Of a stretch of 64,000 nt of DNA, positions 50,411 through 58,942 are shown in pieces. The translations under genes were made by a program, and so were the position numbers. The notes under the pieces are model-generated. The model worked only from the letters and a program-made list of their open reading frames with translations, did no database searches and was not told the origin of the DNA. This DNA comes from DATBDE01 sp045805605 (lineage in GTDB: Bacteria; Actinomycetota; Thermoleophilia; Solirubrobacterales; Solirubrobacteraceae): assembly GCA_045805605.1 (NCBI GenBank), contig JBJMKX010000110.1, forward strand, positions 1-64,000, written 5' to 3'. Positions within the stretch are counted from its first letter, which is position 1. Every line of letters starts with the position of its first letter.

Positions 50411-51226
50411 TCAGGCGACCGCGAGGGCGCCCGCCACCGCGACCGCACTGACCGCCACGCAGCCGGCCAGCGACAGCGCCAGCGACCGGAAGCGCGAGCC
50501 CAGGTTGATCGCCAGCGCGGCGAGCACGCCCCCGATCAGGCCGCCGATGTGTCCGCCGATCGCGATGCCGGGGACGATGAAGGACAGGCCGAGGTTGAAC
50601 AGGATCAGGATCCCGATCCCCGACTCGAGGAACCCGATGCCGCGGCGGCGGAACTCCACCACCGCGGCGCCCATCAATCCGAAGACGGCGCCGGAGGCCC
50701 CGATGGTGACCGAGTTCGGCGCGAGCAACAGCGCCCCGAACGAGCCCGCGAGCAGGGATGTCAAGTAGATCGCCGCGAAGCGCACGTGGCCGAGCGCCGG
50801 CTCGAGCAGGCGCCCGAGGTACCAGAGGAGGTACATGTTGAAGGCGATGTGCAGGAAGCCGGCATGCAGGAAGCCGCTGGTGATCAGCCGCCAGTACTCG
50901 TCGCGAAACTCGATCGCCGGCCCGAACAGCGCGCCCTTCTCGACGAACGTGCCCCCGGCGCGCCCGAACCCGAGCCCTGCGCCGCCCGCCATCTCCCCCA
51001 CGAAGGCGAGCACGCAGAGGACGATGAGCGCGTAGGTGACGTACGGCTCGGTCGCGCCGCCGGCGCGGACGGCGGACGCCGTCGTGACCTTCGTGCGCTG
51101 GCCCGCGCACTCGGGGCAGCGCATCCCGACCGGCGACGGCGTCATGCAATCGGGACAGATCGGCCGGCCGCACGACGAGCACGAGACGCCGGTCTCGCGG
51201 TCGGGGTGTCGGTAGCACGTCGCCAC
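50411..51226 (-). CDS. Rhomboid-family intramembrane serine protease with N-terminal zinc-binding B-box-like domain
   Basis: About 271 residues. The N-terminal CYRHPDRETGVSCSSCGRPI and CPDCMTPSPVGMRCPEC form a B-box/zinc-ribbon module. A six-helix rhomboid domain follows, with HIAFNMYLLW, the catalytic serine in GASGAVFGLMGA and the histidine in GGHIGGLIGG. Rhomboids cleave transmembrane substrates. This zinc-rhomboid architecture is common in actinobacteria. GTG at 51226 is chosen as it places the zinc domain at the N-terminus. Confidence 0.92.
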   Translation of the reverse strand: MATCYRHPDRETGVSCSSCGRPICPDCMTPSPVGMRCPECAGQRTKVTTASAVRAGGATEPYVTYALIVLCVLAFVGEMAGGAGLGFGRAGGTFVEKGALFGPAIEFRDEYWRLITSGFLHAGFLHIAFNMYLLWYLGRLLEPALGHVRFAAIYLTSLLAGSFGALLLAPNSVTIGASGAVFGLMGAAVVEFRRRGIGFLESGIGILILFNLGLSFIVPGIAIGGHIGGLIGGVLAALAINLGSRFRSLALSLAGCVAVSAVAVAGALAVA

Positions 51227-51261
51227 GGACGGCGACGCTAGCAGCGGGCACTTCGGGGTCC

Positions 51262-51990
51262 CTAAGCGGTATTGGCCGCGATCACCGGCTGCGAGGTCGG
51301 CAGCATGCTGCCGCCCGGCGGCTCCGCCGTGACCAGCACCTGGTCGGCGCCGGCGACGCCGCCCGGGATCGCGACCGTGCCCGACCGCACCACGAACAGC
51401 GCGCGCGTCGGGCGCGGCATCCGGCCGTCGTTCTTGAGCCACACCTGGTAGACGCGCCCACGCGGCGGAGGCGGCATGTTGGCGAGCTGCAGCGACGCCC
51501 GATCGCCCTCGGTGCGCAGGGACGCGCGCGCGGCCGGGAAGGTCACCTTCGCCGCCACGACGCGGGCGCCGCCGCCCTCGGAGCTCGACTGCCCGACGAG
51601 GTAGCCGCCGACCCCGACGGCCACGACGAGCGCACAGGCGGCGGCCGCCAGGGCCGGGCTGACCGAGCCCAACCACCGGCGGCGCGGTCGCCGGCGCTTG
51701 CGAGCCTCGGGCCGGTCGGCGGACTCGGCCGCGGCCTGCAGCAGCTGCGCCTCGGAATCGACCACGCGCATGATCCGGTCGTGCAGGTCGGGCGGCGGCG
51801 CGACCGGCGGCGCGGCCAGCGGAAGCGCCTCGACGGCGGGCCGCAGCGCCGCGACCTCCTCGCGGCAGCGCGCGCACGCGGCCAGATGCCGCTCGAACGC
51901 CTCGCGCTCCGCGGCCGCAAGCGCGCCGAGCAGCCACGGCGCAACGTCGTCGCCGAAGCGGGCGTGATCCCCGTTGCCCCCGGTGATCAT
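51262..51990 (-). CDS. RskA-like membrane anti-sigma factor
   Basis: The 242-residue protein has an N-terminal zinc-finger-like ZAS domain (HLAACARCREEVAALRP) and a membrane helix (LAAAACALVVAVGVGGYLVG). An extracytoplasmic anti-sigma-K domain carries RVYQVWLKNDGRMPRPT. It should sequester the sigma factor encoded just upstream. The ATG overlaps the sigma stop codon (ATGA). Confidence 0.93.
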   Translation of the reverse strand: MITGGNGDHARFGDDVAPWLLGALAAAEREAFERHLAACARCREEVAALRPAVEALPLAAPPVAPPPDLHDRIMRVVDSEAQLLQAAAESADRPEARKRRRPRRRWLGSVSPALAAAACALVVAVGVGGYLVGQSSSEGGGARVVAAKVTFPAARASLRTEGDRASLQLANMPPPPRGRVYQVWLKNDGRMPRPTRALFVVRSGTVAIPGGVAGADQVLVTAEPPGGSMLPTSQPVIAANTA

Positions 51991-52595
51991 GGCATCGCCC
52001 CCTGCGGGGCCAACTGCCCGCGCAGCTTCTCGAGTCCCAGTCGCATCCGTCCCTTCACCGTGCCGATCGGCGCCCCCAGCATCTCGGCGATCTCCGAGTG
52101 GGTGAAGCCGCCGAAGTATGCGAGCTCGATCACCCGCGATTGCTCGTCGGGCAGCGTCTGGATCATGCCCCGGATCGTCGAGGCCTCCTCCCGGCGGGCG
52201 GCCTCGACCTCGGTTCGCTCGCGCGCCTCGAAGCGCTCCTCGATGCCCTCGTCGCTGGCCCGCCGGCGCTCCTGGACCACCGTGCGGCGCAGCGCGTCGA
52301 TCGCCCGGTTGTGGACGATGCCGAGCACCCAGGTCCGCACGCTGCCGCGCGCGCGGTCGTAGCGGCCGCCCGAGCGCCAGATCGAGAGGAACGCCTCCTG
52401 GGCGACGTCCTCGGCCAGCGAGCGCGAGCCGCACATCCGGTAGGCGAGCGAGAAGGCCGCGCCACCGTGCCGCTCGTAGATGGTCTCGAACGCACGCGCC
52501 TGACCCTTCCCGACGAGGGCCATGAGCTCCTCGTCGGCGAGCGACTGCAGCGCGCTCTCCGACGACTGGTTCCGCTTGCGACGTTCGAAGGCCAT
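51987..52595 (-). CDS. ECF sigma factor, SigK-like
   Basis: The 202-residue sigma factor has region 2 (AFETIYERHGGAAFSLAYRM, LAEDVAQEAFLSIWR) and region 4 (VIELAYFGGFTHSEIAEMLG, GTVKGRMRLGLEKLR). It is followed by an RskA-type anti-sigma gene, the standard SigK-RskA pair. CGCCTC/GAGGCG around 52598-52625 forms a small hairpin just upstream. Release would occur by proteolysis of the anti-sigma factor. Confidence 0.95.
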   Translation of the reverse strand: MAFERRKRNQSSESALQSLADEELMALVGKGQARAFETIYERHGGAAFSLAYRMCGSRSLAEDVAQEAFLSIWRSGGRYDRARGSVRTWVLGIVHNRAIDALRRTVVQERRRASDEGIEERFEARERTEVEAARREEASTIRGMIQTLPDEQSRVIELAYFGGFTHSEIAEMLGAPIGTVKGRMRLGLEKLRGQLAPQGAMP

Positions 52596-52633
52596 GGCGC
52601 CTCTGACTCCTTCGCAGTCGAGGCGTCAGCGGA

Positions 52634-52990
52634 TCAATCGCGGCGCAGGAGCTTCCGTGCCTCGTCGACGACGTCGCGCGCGGTCCGTACCGCGAACCCG
52701 CGCACGCCGTGGGCCTTGCCGCGCTGCGCCCGCTGGCGGACGCGCAGGAGCACGAGCGCTGCGCCCGCCGCAGTGCCCACCGCGACCGCGGCCGCGGGCC
52801 GGGCCCAGTTGCGCGGATCGCGCATGGCCGAGAGCTCCCACGACTCGAGCTCGTCGGCGGCAAGCTCGGTGAGCTCGACGAGCGCCGACTCGAGCCGCTG
52901 GGACAGCTCCTCGGGCGGCTCGACCGGCACGAGCGCGCGCCGCAACAGCTGTTCGAAGTCGATCGCGTCGCCGTGCACGGGCTCGGCCAT
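52634..52990 (-). CDS. Single-TM protein coupled to the second ECF sigma factor, hypothetical
   Basis: The 118-residue protein has an acidic helical N-terminus (IDFEQLLRRALVPVEPPEEL), one membrane helix (PAAAVAVGTAAGAALVLL) and a basic tail. Its ATG shares a base with the sigma stop (TGATG). The position is that of an anti-sigma factor, but no ZAS motif is visible, so that role is a guess. Confidence 0.6.
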   Translation of the reverse strand: MAEPVHGDAIDFEQLLRRALVPVEPPEELSQRLESALVELTELAADELESWELSAMRDPRNWARPAAAVAVGTAAGAALVLLRVRQRAQRGKAHGVRGFAVRTARDVVDEARKLLRRD

Positions 52991-53526
52991 CAGGCGGGCG
53001 CCTCCTGCGTCTTGACGATCTCCTCGAGCTGGCGGACCGCGCGGTGGATGAGGACCTTGGTGGCGCCGTCGCTGCGCCCGAGCGCGCGGGCGATCTCGCG
53101 GTTGTCCATGCCGAGCGCGAAGCGCATGATCAGAGCCTCCCGCCGGTCCTCGGGCAACTGGTCGACCCCGGTGAGGATTCGCTGCAGCTCGTCGCGGCCC
53201 TCCACGAGCTTCTCCGTGTCGTGGGGCGCGGAGATCGGCCCCGCGTCGTCCAGCGCCGCGGTCGGCTTGCGGGCGCGGTCGCGGTAGTAGTTGGCAGCCA
53301 GGTTGTGGGCGATGCGGATGAGCCATGGGCGCAGCGGGCGTCCGTCGGACTCGCGCTGCGCGCGCTCGAAGTGGCGGTAGGCCTGCAGGAAGGTCTGCTC
53401 GGTGAGGTCCTCGGCGTCGTGATGGTTGCCGATGCGGTAGTAGGCGTAGGAGTAGACATCGCGCAGGTGGTCCCGGTACAGCTCGGAGAAGTCCCGGTCG
53501 AGCTCGGCCTTTCGCTCGTCGTCCAC
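52990..53526 (-). CDS. ECF-type RNA polymerase sigma factor
   Basis: The 178-residue sigma factor has region 2 (FSELYRDHLRDVYSYAYYRI, HHDAEDLTEQTFLQAYRHFE) and region 4 (ALIMRFALGMDNREIARALG, RSDGATKVLIHRAVRQLEE). It heads a two-gene unit with a small membrane protein and lies 43 bp upstream of another sigma/anti-sigma pair. Its target promoters cannot be deduced here. Confidence 0.94.
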   Translation of the reverse strand: MDDERKAELDRDFSELYRDHLRDVYSYAYYRIGNHHDAEDLTEQTFLQAYRHFERAQRESDGRPLRPWLIRIAHNLAANYYRDRARKPTAALDDAGPISAPHDTEKLVEGRDELQRILTGVDQLPEDRREALIMRFALGMDNREIARALGRSDGATKVLIHRAVRQLEEIVKTQEAPA

Positions 53527-53554
53527 ATGCGGACCCTACTCCCGAGCGCGCGTC

Positions 53555-55216
53555 CTAGGCCGCCTTGGCCGTCGGATCCGGCGCGGCCGGCTTGGTCACC
53601 GTTCGCGCCCAGCTCCGGGGCTCGACCCGGCCTTCGATCAGGTCGGCGAGCCTGTCCACCGCGGGAGCGGTCACGCCAGAGCGGCGCATGGCGTTTGAGA
53701 GCAGCGGCACCGTGTCCACCGCCTCGACCGCATGCCCGAGCGACGGCGCGATGTCGCGCGCCGGCATCCCGGCGCCGAGCAGCTCGCCGGCGCGGCGGTT
53801 GCGGTCATGCTTGGCCAGTGCGGTGGCGACGAGGTCGCCCGCGCCAGCCAGCCCCGCGAATGTCTCGGGCCGGCCCCCCTGGCGCTGCGCAAACGCCTCG
53901 ATCTCGGCGAACACCTTTCCGGCGGCCGCGCCGGCGGCGTTGGGACCTCCGCTCGACGCCGCCGCGGCAGCAGCGAGCGCGGCGGCGTTGGTCGCGCATC
54001 CGGCCAGCTCCACGCCGGCCACGTCGCTCGTGCGATGGCAGTCGTAGCCGGCGGCGCGCAGCACGTCGGCGAGCTGGCGGGCAAAGCCGTCGTCGCGGGT
54101 GGCGAGGACGAGGGAGGCCCCATGCACCACCGCCTCGGCGGCGTGCGCCGGGCCGCCCAGCGACGCCACCGCACGGGCCCTGACCCGCTCGGCCGTGTAG
54201 GCGGTCGGACGCGCGCCGGTCGGCGGCACGACGCCCTTGGCGGCCACGAGCACGCCGGCGCGATCGGGCACGCGGGCGCCATGGTCGAGCAGCGCCGCGG
54301 GCAACGAGCCCGCCGGCACCGCGAAGCAGACGAGGTCGGCCGTCCCGAGGTCGAGATCGGCGGCGGTCCGGACGGCCACGCCGTCCGGAAGCTCCACGCC
54401 GGGGAGGTAGCGGTCGTTGACGCGGCGGGCCGCGAGCTCGCACGCCTGTGCGGCGGTGCGGCAGCCGAGCTCGACCGCCAGGCCGCCGCGGGAGAGCATC
54501 GCGGCGAGGCCGGTGCCGCACGAGCCGGCGCCGATGACGGCGGCGCGGCGCAGCGGCGGCAGGCCGCCAAGCCACTCCCACTGGAGCATCACGCACGGCC
54601 AGATCCGGTCGGTCACCGCCTCGGCGAGCTGCGGCGAGGGCTCTTCGACCGTGGGGAAGCGCAGCGGCCGCCCGACGCGAATCCGCACCTTGTGCGGGCG
54701 GATGCGCCAGCCGCGGCGTATTGCCTCGGTTCCGATCACGGCGACCGGGACGACCGGGGCGCCGCTTTCGAGCGCCAGGCGGCCGACACCACGCTTGGGG
54801 CGACCGAGCGAGCCGGGCCGGATGCGGGTGCCCTCGGGGAAGATGACGAGCGCATCGCCGCGGGCGAGGATGGCGCGCGCGGTTTCGAGCATGTCCTTGT
54901 CGCCGGCTCCGCGGTCGACGGGGAAGGCACCGAGCGCGTTGAGGAGCCAGCCCAGCAACCGGTGGCGGAACAGCTCCTTCTTGGCCACGTAGTAGAGCGG
55001 CCGGCGTACGAGCATGCCGATGACGAGTGGATCGATGAACGACCGGTGGTTGGCGGCGAAGATGGCCGGCCCCTCCTGGGGCACGTGCTCGCGCCCGACC
55101 CGCGACAGACGGAAGTAGAGGTGGCAGAACGGCTGGAGGACGGCGCGCACCAGCCAGTACACGATCGGGTTGACGCCGCGCTCGCGGGCGCGCCGGTGCA
55201 GGGCGTCTGCGTCCAT
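53555..55216 (-). CDS. Fused PlsC acyltransferase and glycerol-3-phosphate dehydrogenase (GpsA)
   Basis: The 553-residue continuous frame joins two lipid-synthesis enzymes. Residues 1-215 are a PlsC-type acyltransferase with AANHRSFIDPLV (HX4D), FPEGTRIRPGS and KRGVGRLALESGAPV. From about residue 225, RAAVIGAGSCGTGLAAML begins a GpsA domain with FAVPAGSLPAALL, VLVAAKGVV, VAGVELAGCATNAAAL and GLAGAGDLVATALAKHDRNR. GpsA makes G3P; PlsC adds the second acyl chain. The linker (RIWPCVMLQWEWLGGLPPLR) shows no break. ATG at 55216. Confidence 0.9.
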   Translation of the reverse strand: MDADALHRRARERGVNPIVYWLVRAVLQPFCHLYFRLSRVGREHVPQEGPAIFAANHRSFIDPLVIGMLVRRPLYYVAKKELFRHRLLGWLLNALGAFPVDRGAGDKDMLETARAILARGDALVIFPEGTRIRPGSLGRPKRGVGRLALESGAPVVPVAVIGTEAIRRGWRIRPHKVRIRVGRPLRFPTVEEPSPQLAEAVTDRIWPCVMLQWEWLGGLPPLRRAAVIGAGSCGTGLAAMLSRGGLAVELGCRTAAQACELAARRVNDRYLPGVELPDGVAVRTAADLDLGTADLVCFAVPAGSLPAALLDHGARVPDRAGVLVAAKGVVPPTGARPTAYTAERVRARAVASLGGPAHAAEAVVHGASLVLATRDDGFARQLADVLRAAGYDCHRTSDVAGVELAGCATNAAALAAAAAASSGGPNAAGAAAGKVFAEIEAFAQRQGGRPETFAGLAGAGDLVATALAKHDRNRRAGELLGAGMPARDIAPSLGHAVEAVDTVPLLSNAMRRSGVTAPAVDRLADLIEGRVEPRSWARTVTKPAAPDPTAKAA

Positions 55217-55249
55217 CGCTCTGGGATACCCCGCTCGCGCGCGGGCCGT

Positions 55250-55255
55250 TACAGT
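55250..55255 (+). promoter_or_regulatory. -10 box TACAGT, leaderless promoter
   Basis: TACAGT ends 6 nt before the ATG at 55262, in the 45-bp gap with the divergent fusion gene. Confidence 0.45.
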
Positions 55256-55261
55256 CACGCC

Positions 55262-55792
55262 ATGGCCGTGGAGCTGCCCCGGACCCTGCGCGGCGCCCTG
55301 GCGGGCGCGGCGGCCGCCGGCGTCTGGGCGGCGCAGCAGCCGCTCGACAAGCGCGCGTTCGGCGTGCGCAACGACGACGCCGAGCTGATCGGCACGGCGA
55401 TCGTCCGCGGGCGCGCTGCAATTCCGGTGGGAACACTGGTGCACCTCGCCAACGGCGCCCTCTTCGGCGCGGTCTACGCCAACGTCGCCCCTGCTCTTCC
55501 CGTCCCGGCGTGGGCGCGCGGACCGCTCGCCGGGCTGGCCGAGCAGCTGGCCACGTGGCCGCTGACCGGCGTGATCGAGCGCGTGCACCCGGCGCGTGAC
55601 CGCATCGCACCGATCAGCGCCTCGCGCGCAGCGTTCTGGCAGGCGACATGGCGGCGACTGCTGTTCGGGCTGGTGCTCGGTGAGCTCGAGCGAAGGCTCA
55701 ACGCGCCCGAGCCGGAGGCCCCGTCGCTGGAGGACGTCTTCTCCTCCAACGGGCACGGGACGCTCGAGCACGCGACGCCCGCCGCGTCGTAG
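55262..55792 (+). CDS. Small membrane-associated protein, hypothetical
   Basis: The 176-residue protein has several hydrophobic stretches (LRGALAGAAAAGVWAAQQPL, VHLANGALFGAVYANVAPAL, AFWQATWRRLLFGLVLGELE), suggesting a membrane protein of three or so helices. I cannot name the family. It is divergent from the PlsC-GpsA fusion and just upstream of the epimerase. Confidence 0.65.
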   Translation: MAVELPRTLRGALAGAAAAGVWAAQQPLDKRAFGVRNDDAELIGTAIVRGRAAIPVGTLVHLANGALFGAVYANVAPALPVPAWARGPLAGLAEQLATWPLTGVIERVHPARDRIAPISASRAAFWQATWRRLLFGLVLGELERRLNAPEPEAPSLEDVFSSNGHGTLEHATPAAS

Positions 55793-55806
55793 CGCGCGGG
55801 CTTCGC

Positions 55807-56712
55807 TTGAGCGCTCGCGTCGTCATCACCGGCGCCTCGGGCTTCGCCGGCAGCCACCTGGTCGATGTGTGCGCGACCGCCGGCGACGCCGTAATTCCGC
55901 TCTCGCGCTCGGCCGGCGTCGACCTGCTCGACGCCGAAGCGACCCGGCGCGCCGTCGCCGAGGCCGCCCCGGACGTCCTCTACCACCTCGCCGCCAAGGC
56001 ATCGGTCGGGCGGTCGTGGGAGGACCCGCGGCGGGCGCTGACCGAGAACGTGACGTTGACGCTCAACGTGCTCGAAGCGGTACGAGCCGAGGCGCCGGGC
56101 GCGACCGTCGTGGTGATCGGCACGGGCGAGGTGTACGGCCCGCCCGAGCGCCTGCCGGTGGCCGAGGACGCGCCGTTGCATCCGCAGAACCCGTACGCGG
56201 TCTCGAAGGCATCGGCCGAGCTGCTGGCCGGCTTCTACGCCGACGCCCATGGCTGCCAGGTGATTCGCACGCGCGCGTTCAACCACGCCGGCCCGCGCCA
56301 GTCTCCGATCTACGCCATCGCCTCCTTCGCCCGCCAGGTCGCCGAGGGGCGCCGCCGCGGCGAGGAGCCGATCCGCGTCGTGACCGGCAACCCGGACGTC
56401 CGCCGCGACTTCACCGACGTGCGCTGCGTCGCGCGCGCCTACCGCCTGCTCGCGGCACGCGCCCCCGCCGACGTCTACAACGTCTGCTCGGGCGTGACGC
56501 CCTCGATCCGCGAGATCGTCGCGACGCTTGCCGAGGTGGGCGGCGTGCGGGTCGAGCACGTCGTCGACCCCCAGCTCGTGCGCGACCACGAGGTCATGGA
56601 GATCCGCGGCGCCCACGATCGAATCACCGCGGCCACGGGCTGGGAGCCGGTGATCCCGCTCGAGCGCACGCTCGGCGACGCCGTCGCGTGGTGGGAGGCG
56701 CACCCGGGCTGA
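55807..56712 (+). CDS. NAD-dependent epimerase/dehydratase (SDR), GDP-6-deoxymannose reductase-like
   Basis: This 301-residue extended SDR has TGASGFAGSHLVDV (NAD loop), YHLAAKASVGRSWEDP, the catalytic YAVSK and C-terminal NVCSGVTPSIREIV. The similarity is to GDP-4-keto-6-deoxymannose reductase (Rmd) and UDP-glucose 4-epimerase. A role in nucleotide-sugar synthesis is likely; the exact sugar is uncertain. The TTG start is followed by SARVVITGASG. Confidence 0.85.
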   Translation: MSARVVITGASGFAGSHLVDVCATAGDAVIPLSRSAGVDLLDAEATRRAVAEAAPDVLYHLAAKASVGRSWEDPRRALTENVTLTLNVLEAVRAEAPGATVVVIGTGEVYGPPERLPVAEDAPLHPQNPYAVSKASAELLAGFYADAHGCQVIRTRAFNHAGPRQSPIYAIASFARQVAEGRRRGEEPIRVVTGNPDVRRDFTDVRCVARAYRLLAARAPADVYNVCSGVTPSIREIVATLAEVGGVRVEHVVDPQLVRDHEVMEIRGAHDRITAATGWEPVIPLERTLGDAVAWWEAHPG

Positions 56713-57255
56713 TGCCGACACCGCTCGCCGATGGCCTCTGGCGATGGACCGCGCGCCATCCGGACTGGCATCCGGGGGAGTTCGGGCGCGAGGTGGCGTC
56801 GTTCGCGCTGCGCACGGACGACGGGCTGGTGCTCATCGACCCGCTGCTGCCCGACGAGCCGGAGTCGGTGCTCGACGGGCTCGATGCGCTTGTCGGCGAT
56901 CGCGTCGCGATCCTCATCACGATCCCGTACCACGTGCGGAGCGCCGAGCCGCTGTGGCAGCGCTTTCGCGACCGCGCCCCGGTTTGAGATGCCACTCCAC
57001 CTGCCGTCCCACCGCGCGCTCGCCTTCGGCGACGCGGTCGTCGAGACCGGCGGCGAGTTGCGGGTGTGGGCCCAGGGCCGGTTCGACGAGAAGCGCCACC
57101 GCTACTACCGGGAGCGCTTCAATCCGACGCTGGAGCCGCTGGTCGAGCTCGGCGCCGAGCGCGTGCTGGTCACGCACGGCGAGCCGGTCCTGTCGGACGG
57201 CGCCGTCGAGCTTCGGCGCGCCCTCGAGCGCGAGCCCTGGATCCTCCGGGGCTAG
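56712..57255 (+). pseudogene. MBL-fold-like gene with internal deletion and frameshift
   Basis: MPTPLADGLWRWTARHPDWH opens in one frame and runs through VAILITIPYHVRSAEPLW to a stop at 56987. The sequel PRFEMPLHLPSHRALAFGDA to LEREPWILRG is in another frame, ending 57255. Related intact proteins have more sequence between FRDRA and PRFEMPL, so a deletion that is not a multiple of three has removed the middle. The ATG overlaps the epimerase stop (TGATG). Both pieces look well preserved, so the loss is probably recent. Confidence 0.65.
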
Positions 57256-57269
57256 ATGCGCCCAGCCTG

Positions 57270-57275
57270 TACGGT
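57270..57275 (+). promoter_or_regulatory. -10-like TACGGT before the sulfatase gene
   Basis: TACGGT ends 9 nt before the sulfatase ATG, giving at most a 2-3 nt leader. Confidence 0.35.
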
Positions 57276-57284
57276 CGGCGGAGC

Positions 57285-58898
57285 ATGGAAGCTCGCGTCC
57301 TCGCCCTCCTGGCAGGCGTCCTCGTGCTCGCACTGGCCGGCGTCGCCGAGGCGCGTCCCGCGGGCACGGACACGGACGGCCGCCCCAACATCCTCGTCGT
57401 CATGACCGACGACCAGGCGGCGACCGACGTGGCCCAGATGCCCAACGTCAAGCGCCTGCTGGCCAAGCGCGGCACGACGTTCGCGGACGCGATCGACTCC
57501 TTCCCGCTCTGCTGCCCCGCGCGGGCGACCTTCATCACCGGCCAGTACGCCCACAACCACGGCGTCGCCGGCAACTTCTACCCGTACGGGTGGTACGGCA
57601 TGAAGGGCCGTGGCAACACGCTGCCGCGGTGGCTGCAGAAGGCGGGCTATCGCACCGCGCTCGTCGGCAAGTGGCTGAACGGCTACGGCGCCAAGGACGC
57701 CCACGGCGAGGTGCCCAATGGCTTCGACGTCTGGCGCGGGCTGCTCGACGTCTCCGCCTACGACTACTACAACTTCGTGATGAACCTCGACGGTCGCCTC
57801 AAGGCGTGGGGCGACTCGGACTTCGCGCACAAGCTGGTCCGGTTCGCGAGCATCGAGGTCTCCCCCAACCCCGGCGGGCTCGCCGGCGTCATCAAGCACC
57901 TGAGCGACATCTTCGGCGCCGGCCCGTACCGCTACTGGGGCGCGGAGAACCCGCAGGACTACTCGCCTGACGTGACCGGCGAGGTCACCGAGGGGCTCGT
58001 GCGGCGTGAGGCGCGGGACCGCAGGCCGTTCTTCATCTGGTGGGCGCCGGCGGCGCCGCACCGCGAGGACGTCTCCGTGACGCTGATGGGTCGGCCCGGG
58101 CCCGATCCGCGCTACCCGCAGCGCTACGCCGCCGAGACCGCCAACTGGCTGCTGCCCAAGCCGCCGAGCTTCGCCCAGCAGGACCTGTCCAAGGAGCCCT
58201 CGAACATCCGCGACAACACCGCGCCGCTGTCGCAAAACGCGATCGATCAGCTCCAGCTCGACTACCAGGGGCGGATCGGCGGACTGCGGGCGGTAGACGA
58301 CCACGTGGCGAAGCTGGTGCAGATCCTGCGCACGACCCACCAGCTCGACAACACGCTGATCGTCTTCGTCTCCGACAACGGCTGGTTGCAGGGCCAGCAC
58401 GACATCCCGGGCGACAAGTACCTGCCCTACGAGGAGTCGATCCGCGTGCCGTTCATCCTGCGCGGGCCCGGGGTCCCGGCGGGCGAGACGGTCCGCGGCC
58501 AGGTCACCAACGTCGACTTCGCGTCCACCCTGCTCGACGCCGCCGGCGCACGTGCGGGACGCACGCAGGACGGTGTCTCGCTCCTGCCGACGGCGCGCGA
58601 TCCGAGGCGCCGCCCCCGGCGGACGCTGGAGATCGAGGCGACCGCGCCGCTGTTCGAGGGCGACATCCCCAACAACCGCTGGGACCAGCCCTATACCGGC
58701 GTGCGCACCGACCGCTACACCTACGTCGTCTACACCAAGACGGGCGAAGAGCAGCTCTACGACCGTCAGGCCGACCCGTACGAGCTGAACAACGTCGCCG
58801 GCGATCCCGACTTCGTGGCGATCAAAGCCGGCCTGGCCGCGCGGCTGGCGAAGCTGCGTACCTGCAAGGGGAGCGCCTGCAGCGCGGTTCGCGGCTGA
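57285..58898 (+). CDS. Secreted sulfatase (formylglycine-dependent)
   Basis: The 537-residue protein has a signal peptide (ARVLALLAGVLVLALAGVAE) and the sulfatase metal-binding start PNILVVMTDDQ. The formylglycine motif C-x-P-x-R is in LCCPARATFITGQ. GKWLNGYG and the metal-binding SDNGWLQGQH also occur. It hydrolyses a sulfate ester outside the cell; the substrate is unknown. ATG at 57285 places the signal peptide at the N-terminus. No sulfatase-modifying enzyme gene lies in the window. Confidence 0.92.
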   Translation: MEARVLALLAGVLVLALAGVAEARPAGTDTDGRPNILVVMTDDQAATDVAQMPNVKRLLAKRGTTFADAIDSFPLCCPARATFITGQYAHNHGVAGNFYPYGWYGMKGRGNTLPRWLQKAGYRTALVGKWLNGYGAKDAHGEVPNGFDVWRGLLDVSAYDYYNFVMNLDGRLKAWGDSDFAHKLVRFASIEVSPNPGGLAGVIKHLSDIFGAGPYRYWGAENPQDYSPDVTGEVTEGLVRREARDRRPFFIWWAPAAPHREDVSVTLMGRPGPDPRYPQRYAAETANWLLPKPPSFAQQDLSKEPSNIRDNTAPLSQNAIDQLQLDYQGRIGGLRAVDDHVAKLVQILRTTHQLDNTLIVFVSDNGWLQGQHDIPGDKYLPYEESIRVPFILRGPGVPAGETVRGQVTNVDFASTLLDAAGARAGRTQDGVSLLPTARDPRRRPRRTLEIEATAPLFEGDIPNNRWDQPYTGVRTDRYTYVVYTKTGEEQLYDRQADPYELNNVAGDPDFVAIKAGLAARLAKLRTCKGSACSAVRG

Positions 58899-58930
58899 TC
58901 GCTGTGCCCCGGCAGTTGCGGCGCGAGCCG

Positions 58931-58936
58931 TAGTCT
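58931..58936 (+). promoter_or_regulatory. -10 box TAGTCT, leaderless promoter
   Basis: TAGTCT ends 6 nt before the GTG at 58943, so the transcript would begin at the start codon. Confidence 0.4.
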
Positions 58937-58942
58937 TCGCGC

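Noticed and set aside
53732..55792. Long plus-strand frame opposite the PlsC-GpsA fusion
   Set aside because: Only the last 176 residues (from ATG 55262) look like protein; the rest is a shadow.
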